NCBI RefSeq assembly: GCF_009733535.1
Contig: NZ_SMMI01000003.1
Coordinates: 434,001 to 498,000 of the forward strand
DNA: 64,000 nucleotides
Direction: 5' to 3'
DNA from: Sphingobacterium endophyticum
Lineage (GTDB): Bacteria > Bacteroidota > Bacteroidia > Sphingobacteriales > Sphingobacteriaceae
Position 1 is the first letter of the stretch. The number at the start of each line of letters is the position of its first letter. This document shows positions 18,757 through 28,436 of the stretch, piece by piece. Both the position numbers and the translations under genes were made by a program. Under the pieces are notes generated by a model, which ran no database searches, was not told where the DNA came from, and was given only the letters and a program-made list of their open reading frames with translations.

Positions 18757-20286
18757 TTAATATCCTAAATTTTGCTTGATCTTAGGATTCTGGTCAATAA
18801 TCGATTGAGGAATTGGTAGGCGGTAAGAGTTCTCATTAAACTGATAAACCTGTGGCTTTCTTCCTGAATCCTTCGCAAATACTGCATTCATTACAGATTC
18901 TACTTTATTTAATCTTGCTAAATCATACCAGCGCTGTCCTTCGAAAGCTAATTCTAATCTACGCTCATTTAGTACAGCTGTTAACATCGCATCTTTACTC
19001 GCTTTTGTTGCAGAACTTAGTTTAGAAAGTTTTACTCGTTGACGAACTTTATCAATTATTTCTGCAGCAGCAGGTAGATTGGAGCTTTCTCCCATAATTA
19101 AGGCCTCTGCTTTCAGCAATAAAATATCAGCATAACGATATTTTATAATATTGCTAAATGCCGAACGGGTCTTATACATAAATGGATAATTACTCGCTGG
19201 ATAATAATTGCTCCATCCTGCTTGATAATATACAATCGATTCTGTGTAACGGATCTCATCTCCTTCGCGAGTGAATGCATTAATTAAATCTCTCGAAGGA
19301 GTGATCCATTTGGCCCATGTAAAGTTGCTATTGTAGTTAGAAAGATCTCTACCAAACATCCATGTTACCCAATTGCCATTTCCTGCAAAAAATTGAGTCT
19401 CTAATATGGATTCCTTTGTGTTTCTTTTCTTTGCTTCTGCATTGCCTTCTTGAACGCCAAATAGATCCCTATAATCAGCTTCTAAATCAAATCCATCTGC
19501 AGCCAAATCATCAGCATATTGAATGACTTTCTTATAGTCACGAATCGGCTTTTCAGCATATACTTTTGCCAATAATGCTTTCGCAACTGACTTTGAAAAT
19601 TTGGTCTTATTTGACGAATTATTTGATGGTGCATCAGGAATTGATTCTAACAAATCCTTCTCAATCTGTTGGTATGCTTCTTTTTCCGTTTTTTGGTCTG
19701 GAAAATAATCAGAATAAACCTCTTCGATATTTTCCGCCGTAATATCCCGACCTACATTTGTTACTACAGGAATATCTCCCCAAAGACGAACCATGTCAAA
19801 TAGAATCATGGCACGGAATATCTTCGCTTCAGCTTTATATTGCTTACGTAGGGCAGTTGTCAATGAATTATCCGCTACAGAATCAACATTTACAATTAAA
19901 ATATTTGCACGAGCAATATCTTCTAAATATCTCTTCCAATCACGTTCAACCACAGAGTTTGAACCTTCAATCCCATTGGTCTCATATGGAACAACCTCTG
20001 CGCCTGTAGTACCCGCATAAGCATTGTCTGAATGTGACTCTGCTATCAGCAATTGATCCAAATACCAGTGCTCCATACGATCACGCATAAGGTTGTAAAT
20101 CCCTTGTAAGTGACTTTCAACAGCAGCCTTATCCTTAAAGGCTACTTTATGTCCTTCCTCATTAACCCCTTCAGTAACATCCGAATATTCTGATAAAGGA
20201 TCTTTTTGTAAAGAACAGCTTGTAATGACAGCAACTGTAAGTAATGCCATCATACTCTTTATTAAGTTAACTTTTAACGTTCTCAT
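18757..20286 (-). CDS. SusD/RagB-family nutrient-binding lipoprotein
   Basis: Forms the lid of the SusC pore and captures the oligosaccharide at the cell surface. The 509-residue form from ATG 20286 has a lipobox ending in Cys24 (VITSC); the longer frame to 20310 would overlap susC and add residues ahead of the signal. The TPR-like helices and the C-terminal SusD region with KYRYADILLLKAEALI and VLNERRLELAFEGQRWYDLAR are clear. It starts 11 bases after the susC stop. Confidence 0.95.
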   Translation of the reverse strand: MRTLKVNLIKSMMALLTVAVITSCSLQKDPLSEYSDVTEGVNEEGHKVAFKDKAAVESHLQGIYNLMRDRMEHWYLDQLLIAESHSDNAYAGTTGAEVVPYETNGIEGSNSVVERDWKRYLEDIARANILIVNVDSVADNSLTTALRKQYKAEAKIFRAMILFDMVRLWGDIPVVTNVGRDITAENIEEVYSDYFPDQKTEKEAYQQIEKDLLESIPDAPSNNSSNKTKFSKSVAKALLAKVYAEKPIRDYKKVIQYADDLAADGFDLEADYRDLFGVQEGNAEAKKRNTKESILETQFFAGNGNWVTWMFGRDLSNYNSNFTWAKWITPSRDLINAFTREGDEIRYTESIVYYQAGWSNYYPASNYPFMYKTRSAFSNIIKYRYADILLLKAEALIMGESSNLPAAAEIIDKVRQRVKLSKLSSATKASKDAMLTAVLNERRLELAFEGQRWYDLARLNKVESVMNAVFAKDSGRKPQVYQFNENSYRLPIPQSIIDQNPKIKQNLGY

Positions 20287-20296
20287 AATCATAATC

Positions 20297-23266
20297 TTAG
20301 AACTCAACATTAATACCTACTACAAAAGATTTACTCTGTGGATAGGTCCCCCAATCTAATCCTTGAACCCTACCAGAATTTCCCCATTGGTTTACCTCAG
20401 GGTCTAAACCTGTATATTTTGTAAGTGTTAATAAATTTGTTGCAGATACAAAAGGTTGTAATTTGTTTATTCCTATCCTGTTTAATGCAGGTGCCTTAAT
20501 GTTATAGGATAATGAAACATTCTTCAAGCGTATATAGCTTCCGTCTTCAATAAAATAAGTGGAGTTTAACATATTGTATCCCGCTTTAGGAACCTCTGTA
20601 ACCTGTCCCGGAACTCTCCAACGTTGTAAAACTCTCGTCGATTGATTTTTACCATCATACATCCCTTCCATATCCATTCTGGATGCATTATAAATATCGT
20701 TGCCTTGTGAACCTTGAATAAATACATTCAGGTTGAAGTTCTTATAAGAGAAATTGTTGGTAAATCCGAACGTAAAGTTTGGATTTGGATCTCCGATATA
20801 AGTACGGTCCGAAGATGAAATCCTTCCATCGCCATTGATGTCCTTATAATTCATGTCTCCTGTCTCTGGATTGACGCCTTCACTTACATATCCAAAGAAA
20901 CTTCCCATAGGTCGACCTGGTTCATTTCTAACAACATAGTCATTTACATAGTCTACTGTTTTAGCATCTAAATAAACTGGCTGTAAGGTTAGTTTACTTA
21001 GTTCATTTTTATTGAATGAAATATTGAATGTTGTATTCCACCTAAAATCACCTCTAAAGTTTTCTGATGTAACATTGGCCTCAAAACCCTTATTAATCAT
21101 TTCTCCTTCATTTCTTTGAATCGATGGAATTTGACCAGTTCCACTTAAATCTACATACATCAACATGTCTGTTGTTTTTTTGTAGTAATAATCTAAGTTT
21201 ACTGTAATCCTGTTGTCAATTCCTGTAAAGTCTAATCCTACTCCAGTTTGTGTCGTTCTTTCCCATCCAAGGTCATTTGCCCTTAAGTTTGCTGGTGAAA
21301 CGGAAACTAAATCATTTGTTTTTCCTTCTTCAAACCATGGTGAACGAGAAATGCTATACCGTTGTAAATAAGAGTAATCCCCGATTCCTGATTGATTTCC
21401 TGTTTGACCCCATCCTCCTCGGATTTTTAAGTCATTCATCCAAGAAACATCTTTCAAGAACTCTTCAGAGGATAATCTCCAAGCTGCAGAAACTGATGGG
21501 AATACTGACCAACGGTTATCAGGATGTAATTTTGAAGAACCGTCTGTTCTTACATTAGCTGTAATTAAATATTTCCCATCATAATTATAGGAAAGACGGC
21601 CAAAGTATGACATCATGGCCCAATCTGACGCACTAGAGTTTGTTGCTGTCCATGAAATTTTATTAGCCGCATTTAAAGTCTCAATTAAATCTGACCTAAA
21701 ATGTGAACCTAAAATATAACTGCTTGTATATTGTGAATTGGTCCAAGAAGAACCTGCCATTGCTTCAAAACCATGTTTATCTAATGTTTTGTTGTATGAT
21801 AACACGTTGTCGAAGGTCAAAACAGTATTCATATTTCTTGAATCACTTGCTTCACCGAATTGGTTTCTACCCCATGATGTCGACAATGGATCCAAAAATG
21901 TTGAAGAAAATGCATTTCTTCTATCGATTGCGAACAATGATTTAAAATTCAATTCAGGAAGGATATGAATCGTCGCTGATCCAGAACCAATTAACCTATT
22001 TTCACGGTTGCGGTTGTTTGCTGTTGTCCTTAGATTTTCCAACGGACTAGTCACATTCAAACCATAAAAGTTATTATAGAATTGAGCTGGATTAAATGGA
22101 TCCATAATAGGTGCAAAAGTAGGTGTATTGATGGACGCTAGAACTACACCGCCTCTATTTGAACCCGTACCTTCAACCATTCCGTTTCCATTATAATCAG
22201 CATATGAGAAATTCGCATTAACTGTTAACCAATCTCTAACTTTATTCTCAATATTTCCTCTAAAATTATAACGCTTGTAAAACGTAGAGTTTACTATACC
22301 CTTATCATTGATATAACCTCCGGAAAGGAAATATTTAATTCGATCAGATCCGTCCGATACAGAAACTTGATAATCTTGAATAACACCATTCGAAAAGGTA
22401 GCATCAAACCAATCAGTTTGGTCGGTCAAATTATCTGGAAGAGAGATAATCTTGATTTCATCCATTAAATCCTTGTATTGTGCTGTATTCAATGGTTCAA
22501 TCTTACTAGTCACCCTGTTCTGAGTGGCCAACATATTGAATGTAATTTTAGGGTTCCCTACTCTACCTTGTTTTGTGGTAACTAATACAACCCCATTGGC
22601 AGCTCTAGAACCATAGATTGCTGCTGAAGAAGCATCTTTTAACACTTGCATATCAGCAATATCCGTTGGAGATAAGAAATTAATGTTATCTACCGGAACT
22701 CCATCTACAACATACAATGGATCATTACTTCCATTAAAAGAAGTTGTACCACGAATACGGATTGAAGTACCTCCCCCTGGTGCTCCTGATGGTTGAGAAA
22801 CCGTTACCCCAGCGGCTTTCCCTTGAATTGCTTGATTAGCATTTACAATCGGACGCTCATTTACATCTTCCAATGAAACACTGGAAATTGCTGTAGTCAC
22901 ATCCTTTCGCTTTACTGCCCCATAACCAATTACGACAACATCCTCTAAAGTGTTGGTCGCACTGCTTAGAGCAATTGTCATTTCACTTGATTCTGCAATA
23001 ACTTCGCGGCTCTCATAGCCTAAATAAGAAATTCGAAGTTTTGAGTTTGAAGGAACATTTTCGAGTGTAAATACTCCATCGTTATTCGAAGAGGTTGATG
23101 TTGTCCCCCCGATAACGGTAATGGTAGCACCAATTATTGGCTCATTGGTGGCTTCGTCTATAACCTTTCCTGTTATCCTATTCCCCCCCTGTGCATATGC
23201 AAGGCTAAAGAATACAGATACCAAATAAAGGCAAAGACCGATACTAACTTTAGTAAAAAGTTTCAT
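20297..23266 (-). CDS. SusC/RagA-type TonB-dependent outer-membrane transporter
   Basis: Imports oligosaccharides across the outer membrane with energy from TonB. The 989-residue protein has a signal peptide (about 1-25), a carboxypeptidase-regulatory-like domain (about 30-105), the TonB box region DVVVIGYG, the plug (NANQAIQGKAAGV, SIRIRGTTS, PLYVVDGVPVD, VLKDASSAAIYGSRAANGVVLVTTK) and a long barrel ending in a terminal Phe. It is the first gene of a SusC-SusD-GH30-SusE-like operon, 195 bases after the DUF6377 regulator gene. Confidence 0.96.
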   Translation of the reverse strand: MKLFTKVSIGLCLYLVSVFFSLAYAQGGNRITGKVIDEATNEPIIGATITVIGGTTSTSSNNDGVFTLENVPSNSKLRISYLGYESREVIAESSEMTIALSSATNTLEDVVVIGYGAVKRKDVTTAISSVSLEDVNERPIVNANQAIQGKAAGVTVSQPSGAPGGGTSIRIRGTTSFNGSNDPLYVVDGVPVDNINFLSPTDIADMQVLKDASSAAIYGSRAANGVVLVTTKQGRVGNPKITFNMLATQNRVTSKIEPLNTAQYKDLMDEIKIISLPDNLTDQTDWFDATFSNGVIQDYQVSVSDGSDRIKYFLSGGYINDKGIVNSTFYKRYNFRGNIENKVRDWLTVNANFSYADYNGNGMVEGTGSNRGGVVLASINTPTFAPIMDPFNPAQFYNNFYGLNVTSPLENLRTTANNRNRENRLIGSGSATIHILPELNFKSLFAIDRRNAFSSTFLDPLSTSWGRNQFGEASDSRNMNTVLTFDNVLSYNKTLDKHGFEAMAGSSWTNSQYTSSYILGSHFRSDLIETLNAANKISWTATNSSASDWAMMSYFGRLSYNYDGKYLITANVRTDGSSKLHPDNRWSVFPSVSAAWRLSSEEFLKDVSWMNDLKIRGGWGQTGNQSGIGDYSYLQRYSISRSPWFEEGKTNDLVSVSPANLRANDLGWERTTQTGVGLDFTGIDNRITVNLDYYYKKTTDMLMYVDLSGTGQIPSIQRNEGEMINKGFEANVTSENFRGDFRWNTTFNISFNKNELSKLTLQPVYLDAKTVDYVNDYVVRNEPGRPMGSFFGYVSEGVNPETGDMNYKDINGDGRISSSDRTYIGDPNPNFTFGFTNNFSYKNFNLNVFIQGSQGNDIYNASRMDMEGMYDGKNQSTRVLQRWRVPGQVTEVPKAGYNMLNSTYFIEDGSYIRLKNVSLSYNIKAPALNRIGINKLQPFVSATNLLTLTKYTGLDPEVNQWGNSGRVQGLDWGTYPQSKSFVVGINVEF

Positions 23267-23328
23267 ACGACTTATAATCAGTTATTAGATTAATAAAATA
23301 ATTCAGGTTATTCCTAAACTTCCCAATC

Positions 23329-23336
23329 CAAAGTTA
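23329..23336 (-). promoter_or_regulatory. Predicted -7 box of the SusC operon
   Basis: TAACTTTG on the minus strand fits TAnnTTTG and would give a leader of about 55 bases. No good -33 box precedes it, which fits a promoter that needs an activator. Confidence 0.45.
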
Positions 23337-23460
23337 AGCAGGGGTTATATGTTTATTAAGCTTTTGAAATGCCCAAAAACAAAAAAGTAAACGAAGTAAT
23401 CCAATAACCATTGAATTACAACCGTTTAGACACTTTTAAAATGAAAAAAAGTAAAGCTTT

Positions 23461-25119
23461 TTAGGAGGTTTTTATGTTACCAATCTCTTTTATTTGCTCA
23501 TCAAAGTCTTCTTTAGTCCCTAAAACCTTGTTCCGAACCTTGACACGATAGTTGTAAACTGTACGTAAGGAATACCGCAAGAATCTGGCAATTTTTGTGG
23601 AATCCGAAATACCTAATCTTATTAAAGCAAAAATTCGAAGTTCTGAATTTAATAATTCATCATGTTTAAGAGTCAACTGCTCCTCAGGTTTAAGTAGTTT
23701 ATTAAATTCTTGAATAAAACTAGGATATAGATTTAAGAAAATAACATCAAAATTATGGTATAAATCATCTAACTCTGTATTGATGAAATCTTGAGATTTC
23801 AACTCTCTATTCAATTCGTCCAATTGATTATTTGAAAGTTTCTTTAAAATTCCTTTCCGTGTATTATCTAATTTATCAATATAGGCAGAACATAATTCAA
23901 AAAACTGAGCCATATATTCTTCCTTGATATGATTGGATTCTTGTAGATCTTGATTAACCTTTAACAATTGTCCATTCAAACCTTGAAGTTCATTATTTAG
24001 TGTTTTTAAATCCCTCCTCGTTCTTTTTAATCGCTTCATCTGCATATACAGTACAATAAATGCAACCAGCAATAAAATAGACATTAAGGAAATGATATAT
24101 AAAAATGTTTTTAATTGATTTTTATTGGCCAATTCCTTTTCTTGAAATGCCGAATTAATAATAGGATAGAATGATGAATTCTCAATGGTTCGAAATCTTA
24201 CATTACAAAATAAAGCATCCTCCATTGCCTGTTGAATGAATAAATAAGCCTTATCAATTTCATTTCGTTCAAAATATACTAATGCCAAACTTTGCATGGA
24301 GGCATTATCTTTTACCGTGTTTTTAATATCGGTAATGGCAGATTGACCTAAATAATAAATCTCATTTTCTTGATCCCCTTTATTTTTATAAAGAAGACCT
24401 AACAGATATGCAATTACAGCTCGTTCATGCTGTGGGTCTTTATATTCTTGCAATAGTTGCTTCAGCTCAGACTCTGCTTTATCAAAATTATTGCCGAACA
24501 AGGCTCGGGTTGCCGAATTGATCCTATATTCTTTTGAATCTTTTGGCAAAACATTTAATAATGAGTCTCGGTAAACCTCACTTTGGGTAAAGTATTGATA
24601 ATGATTAGTACTTTGACCATAATGTGAATAAAAATCAGAATATGCACGGTAATAATCTGCCTCTTGTTCACTTGATAGACTTTGCCTTGGTATTCCTTTT
24701 AATATTTGATTTGACTCTATAAAACGGCCAGCAGAAGAATATAATCCGGCCAATTGAATATCAACCTCATTAATTAAAATCGGATCTTTTAATTGTTGGG
24801 CTATCTTTTTATTTTCATTTACGTAAAAAATAGCAGAATCTATTTGATAGGTTTTGAATTCATCATAGAGATTTTGCAATAATTGATATCGATCGGAAGG
24901 AGCACTCCTTAAGCGAAGGCGTTCTTTAATTTCGAATATCTTAAGCAATTTATCCTTTTCAAATTCAATCTTTCGTCCAAGTACTTTCTTTAATTCACGC
25001 TCAACTGAATCTTTTGGACTTACTTCATCATCAGCTTTGGCCGTTGTACCTGTTATGGTCAATGCTAATATTAAGGTCAAACAATAAAAAAGACTTCTTA
25101 ATTTAAGTTTAATTTTCAT
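23461..25119 (-). CDS. Membrane-spanning DUF6377 regulator
   Basis: A 552-residue protein typical of Bacteroidota PULs. It has a signal peptide (about 1-29), a helical TPR-like region outside the membrane (about 40-310), one membrane helix (about 330-352), a coiled coil (about 355-420) and a C-terminal DNA-binding part with a LuxR-like helix-turn-helix (ALIRLGISDSTKIARFLRYS, then VYNYRVKVRNK). It therefore looks like a one-piece sensor and transcription factor. Its position directly upstream of susC makes it the probable switch of that operon. The start overlaps the stop of the S4 gene by 11 bases. Confidence 0.82.
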   Translation of the reverse strand: MKIKLKLRSLFYCLTLILALTITGTTAKADDEVSPKDSVERELKKVLGRKIEFEKDKLLKIFEIKERLRLRSAPSDRYQLLQNLYDEFKTYQIDSAIFYVNENKKIAQQLKDPILINEVDIQLAGLYSSAGRFIESNQILKGIPRQSLSSEQEADYYRAYSDFYSHYGQSTNHYQYFTQSEVYRDSLLNVLPKDSKEYRINSATRALFGNNFDKAESELKQLLQEYKDPQHERAVIAYLLGLLYKNKGDQENEIYYLGQSAITDIKNTVKDNASMQSLALVYFERNEIDKAYLFIQQAMEDALFCNVRFRTIENSSFYPIINSAFQEKELANKNQLKTFLYIISLMSILLLVAFIVLYMQMKRLKRTRRDLKTLNNELQGLNGQLLKVNQDLQESNHIKEEYMAQFFELCSAYIDKLDNTRKGILKKLSNNQLDELNRELKSQDFINTELDDLYHNFDVIFLNLYPSFIQEFNKLLKPEEQLTLKHDELLNSELRIFALIRLGISDSTKIARFLRYSLRTVYNYRVKVRNKVLGTKEDFDEQIKEIGNIKTS

Positions 25120-25519
25120 TTTCTTCTTCCCACCAATCGGTTTTCAAATCATCAATTTCTCTACGATCTTTTTTAGTAGGTCTTCCTGTGCCACGATCCC
25201 TTTTCAATACAGGTGCATGGAATGAAGATTTGAAAGCATATGTATCTTCAACAGGGGTCAGATCTTCATAAAATTGAACGGCAGTTTTTGCATCTACGCG
25301 TCTCTCAAGCAGGCCAATAACTTTGATGACTTTCTTCTCAATCCCTTTTTGAATCGAATACGTTTCCCCAACCTTTGCTATTCCGGAAGGTTTTACATTT
25401 TGTCCATTCAGTTTTACCTTACCAGCTTTACATGCTTCCGTGGCTAAACTTCTCGTTTTAAAAACACGTATAGCCCATAAGTATTTATCAATCCGTAATT
25501 TGTCTGCCGCCTCTGCCAT
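25109..25519 (-). CDS. S4-domain RNA-binding protein, Hsp15-like
   Basis: A 136-residue protein with an S4 domain at residues 6-60 (LRIDKYLWAIRVFKTRSLATEACKAG, then VKLNGQNVKPS). Hsp15 proteins rescue stalled 50S subunits carrying peptidyl-tRNA. The C-terminal part is basic then acidic (RGTGRPTKKDRREIDDL, ending WWEEENEN). It overlaps the DUF6377 gene start, so translation may be coupled even though the functions seem unrelated. It is divergent from dapD. Confidence 0.88.
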   Translation of the reverse strand: MAEAADKLRIDKYLWAIRVFKTRSLATEACKAGKVKLNGQNVKPSGIAKVGETYSIQKGIEKKVIKVIGLLERRVDAKTAVQFYEDLTPVEDTYAFKSSFHAPVLKRDRGTGRPTKKDRREIDDLKTDWWEEENEN

Positions 25520-25624
25520 CTTACAAAAATAGTCATATCTTCTTAATTTTGCCCTTACCGTGACTTACTTATCAGTAAAATTCTTCATATTTGTCATTAA
25601 TTTAAATTTAGTTTTAACAATATC

Positions 25625-26449
25625 ATGATAGACTGCACAATCCTTCAAAAATTAGTAGAAGAAGCTTGGGAAAATAGACAATTATTAGAATATAAAGAAT
25701 ATTACGAAGCTATTGAATTCGTTATTCAACATTTAGATAAAGGTGAACTTAGAGTTGCTGAACCGGTTGGAGAATCTTGGTATGTAAATGATTGGATTAA
25801 AAAAGCCGTTATTCTTTATTTCCCTATTCGTAATATGGAAGTCATTAAGAATGATCCTTTTGTATATTATGATAAAATGAAGCTCAAAACTAATTTTAAA
25901 GAATTAGGGGTACGTGTTGTTCCTGGCGCTTCAGCAAGGTATGGTTCTTATTTAGCTAAGGGAGTTATTATGATGCCTTCCTATGTAAATATTGGTGCAT
26001 ATGTTGGTGAAGGAACTATGGTCGACACTTGGGCAACTGTTGGTTCTTGTGCACAAGTTGGTAAAAATGTCCATCTAAGTGGTGGTGTCGGTCTTGGCGG
26101 AGTTTTAGAACCTGTTCAGGCTGCTCCAGTTATTATCGAAGACAATGTATTTGTTGGATCAAGAGCAATTGTAGTAGAAGGCGTACGAGTTGAGGAAGAA
26201 GCAGTTCTTGGTGCAAATGTAGTATTAACTGCCTCAACGAAAATCATTGATGTTTCTGGCCCTGAACCGATCGAATATAAAGGTTATGTTCCTTCTCGCT
26301 CAGTTGTGATCCCGGGATCATATACTAAAAAATTCCCTGCGGGTGAATACCAAGTTCCTTGTGCTTTGATAATTGGTCAACGAAAAGAATCAACTGACAA
26401 AAAAACCTCATTAAATGATGCGCTTCGTGATCATAATGTAGCCGTTTAA
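25625..26449 (+). CDS. dapD: Tetrahydrodipicolinate N-succinyltransferase
   Basis: Makes N-succinyl-2-amino-6-ketopimelate in the lysine and meso-diaminopimelate pathway. The 274-residue protein has the N-terminal helical domain, then left-handed beta-helix hexapeptide repeats from about residue 105 (GSYLAKGVIMMPSYVNIGAYVGEGTMVDTWATVGSCAQVG, split across repeats) and the C-terminal extension. It heads a close plus-strand run with tsaC (8-base gap) and the DUF4920 gene. A near-match -7 box (CATATTTG) lies about 30 bases upstream. Confidence 0.97.
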   Translation: MIDCTILQKLVEEAWENRQLLEYKEYYEAIEFVIQHLDKGELRVAEPVGESWYVNDWIKKAVILYFPIRNMEVIKNDPFVYYDKMKLKTNFKELGVRVVPGASARYGSYLAKGVIMMPSYVNIGAYVGEGTMVDTWATVGSCAQVGKNVHLSGGVGLGGVLEPVQAAPVIIEDNVFVGSRAIVVEGVRVEEEAVLGANVVLTASTKIIDVSGPEPIEYKGYVPSRSVVIPGSYTKKFPAGEYQVPCALIIGQRKESTDKKTSLNDALRDHNVAV

Positions 26450-26457
26450 TATCAATA

Positions 26458-27039
26458 ATGCAAAGACCCTATATCGACAAGGAAGATTTAAACAAAGCTT
26501 TAGAAACATTAAAGTCGGGTGGATTAATTCTATATCCTACAGATACTATTTGGGGAATTGGTTGTGATGCAACTAATCCTGATGCTGTTGAAAAAATATT
26601 TGCCCTAAAAGGTAGAGATAAGGGAAAAAGTATGATTATCCTTTTGGAAAATGATTACCAATTAGAGGGGTATGTTAAGGACGTACCAGATGTTGCTTAT
26701 GAATTGATTGAGGCAACAGATAAACCCCTTACTATTATTTATTCAAATGCTAAGAATTTAGCCGAGAATGTGGTCGCAGAAGATGGTTCCATAGGTATTC
26801 GAATTGTACAACATCCCTTTTGTGAACAACTATTGCAAAGGTTTCGAAAACCAGTTGTCTCAACATCTGCTAACATTAGCGGTGAAATTTCAGCAAGGAA
26901 TTTCTCGGAAATCTCAGAAGAAATAATTAACGGGGTTGATTATGTAGTAAAATTTGGCCAACATGAACTAGCAAATGGAACTGCATCAACAATTATGAAA
27001 TTAGACCCAAGTGGTAAATTCGAATTCTTAAGAAAATAA
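26458..27039 (+). CDS. tsaC: L-threonylcarbamoyladenylate synthase (YrdC/Sua5)
   Basis: Makes threonylcarbamoyl-AMP from threonine, bicarbonate and ATP for t6A37 tRNA modification. The 193-residue length matches the single-domain TsaC type. Visible motifs are YPTDTIWGIGCDA (about 22-34), the KxR motif in LKGRDKGKSM, and VSTSANISGE (about 134-143). It sits between dapD and the DUF4920 gene, with gaps of 8 and 2 bases. Confidence 0.94.
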   Translation: MQRPYIDKEDLNKALETLKSGGLILYPTDTIWGIGCDATNPDAVEKIFALKGRDKGKSMIILLENDYQLEGYVKDVPDVAYELIEATDKPLTIIYSNAKNLAENVVAEDGSIGIRIVQHPFCEQLLQRFRKPVVSTSANISGEISARNFSEISEEIINGVDYVVKFGQHELANGTASTIMKLDPSGKFEFLRK

Positions 27040-27041
27040 AT

Positions 27042-27521
27042 ATGAAAAAGCTTATTTCAATCATCATTTGTGTATTTGCTTTTGTAGCCATCAGCAATGC
27101 GCAATCTTCTATTCAACCTGCAAAGGCTGGTGTGAATTACGGAAAAAAAGTCGATAAAAAAGGTGCTATTTCTGTTAATCAATTGGAAAAAGCATTAGAA
27201 AGAAAAGATTCTTTTAGTGGAAAAGTGGAAGGCGAAGTTGTACAAGTATGTACTAAAAAAGGTTGTTTCTTGACTTTAAAAACTGAAGCCAATAAAGAAC
27301 CTATTATGGTAAGATTTACTGATTACGGTTATTTTGTCCCCCAAGATTTAATTGGTAAAACAGTAGTCCTTGAAGGAAAGGCAAAAGTGAAAGAAACTAC
27401 AGTTGAATGGCAAAAGCATTATGCTGAAGACATGGGAAAAAGCAAAGAAGAAATTGCTAAAATCAATAAACCAAGAAAAGACATTTCTTTAGTTGCTGAT
27501 GGTGTTCTTGTTGTAAAATAG
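27042..27521 (+). CDS. Secreted DUF4920 protein
   Basis: A 159-residue exported protein with a cleavable signal peptide (about residues 1-20, ending SNAQ). The mature part looks like an OB-type beta barrel (SGKVEGEVVQVCTKKGCFLTLK, with a C-x4-C pair) and fits DUF4920, whose role is unknown. The two cysteines could form a disulfide or bind metal. It begins 2 bases after tsaC and ends at a terminator. Confidence 0.85.
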   Translation: MKKLISIIICVFAFVAISNAQSSIQPAKAGVNYGKKVDKKGAISVNQLEKALERKDSFSGKVEGEVVQVCTKKGCFLTLKTEANKEPIMVRFTDYGYFVPQDLIGKTVVLEGKAKVKETTVEWQKHYAEDMGKSKEEIAKINKPRKDISLVADGVLVVK

Positions 27522-27539
27522 ATAAAAAGACTTATTTTG

Positions 27540-27574
27540 GAGGCTGCAAATAATATTGCAGCCTCATTTTTTTT
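27540..27574 (+). terminator. Terminator of the dapD-tsaC-DUF4920 unit
   Basis: A perfect 10-base-pair stem (27540-27549 with 27556-27565) is followed by A and eight T. It lies 16 bases before folP, so folP needs its own promoter or read-through. Confidence 0.88.
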
Positions 27575-27589
27575 ATTAATCTAACGCTA

Positions 27590-28429
27590 ATGTCGGTTTT
27601 TCAACCTGTTTCATGCCAAAGCATCAAGATAGGCTCAAGACTTTTGACCTTTGAGTCTCCCAAAGTTATGGGAATACTTAATCTTACTCCTGACTCATTT
27701 TATGATGGTGGAAAACATAGCACTGTAGAATTAGCTTTGATACAGGCTAAAAAATTAATAGATGAAGGTGCAGATATGATCGACATTGGAGCTTACTCAA
27801 GTCGGCCTGGCGCTATGGATATTTCTGAACAAGAAGAAATAGATCGAGCTATTCCTTTTATTGAAGCTTTCCGCCAATATTTCCCAGAAATGATACTTTC
27901 TATCGACACCTTCAGGGCGAAAGTTGCTGAAAATTGTGTAAAGGCAGGTGTACATATCATCAATGATATTTCCGGTGGTACTTTAGATGAAAATATGTTT
28001 GAAACTGTAGCCAAATTACAAGTACCATATATTCTGATGCATATGCGGGGAACACCCTCAACTATGCAAAAATTAACAGATTATAAGGATGTGGTCAATG
28101 ATGTTGCTGAAAGTCTAGGTGTTCAAATTGCGAAACTGAGACAGTTAGGCGTAAAAGATATTATTTTAGACCCTGGTTATGGCTTTGCAAAAACTATTGA
28201 TCAAAATTATGAACTCCTATTGCGTGTTAATGAATTGCATTATTTCGGATTGCCAATCCTCGGGGGTATTTCCAGGAAATCTATGATTTATAAAAAAATA
28301 GGATTAAAACCCAATGAGGTTCTCCCCGGAACTATTGCGTTAAACACGTTGTTATTGGAAAGAGGTGTGCAAATCCTCAGAGTTCATGACGTAATGGAAG
28401 CCAAACAATTAATTAACATATTTTACTAA
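27590..28429 (+). CDS. folP: Dihydropteroate synthase
   Basis: Joins p-aminobenzoate to dihydropterin pyrophosphate in folate synthesis; the target of sulfonamides. The 279-residue TIM barrel shows VMGILNLTPDSFYDGG (about 25-40), DIGAYSSRPGA, LSIDTFRAKVA, and LDPGYGFAKT. It is followed after 7 bases by the brnQ gene, so the two may be cotranscribed. Confidence 0.97.
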   Translation: MSVFQPVSCQSIKIGSRLLTFESPKVMGILNLTPDSFYDGGKHSTVELALIQAKKLIDEGADMIDIGAYSSRPGAMDISEQEEIDRAIPFIEAFRQYFPEMILSIDTFRAKVAENCVKAGVHIINDISGGTLDENMFETVAKLQVPYILMHMRGTPSTMQKLTDYKDVVNDVAESLGVQIAKLRQLGVKDIILDPGYGFAKTIDQNYELLLRVNELHYFGLPILGGISRKSMIYKKIGLKPNEVLPGTIALNTLLLERGVQILRVHDVMEAKQLINIFY

Positions 28430-28436
28430 AATTATT

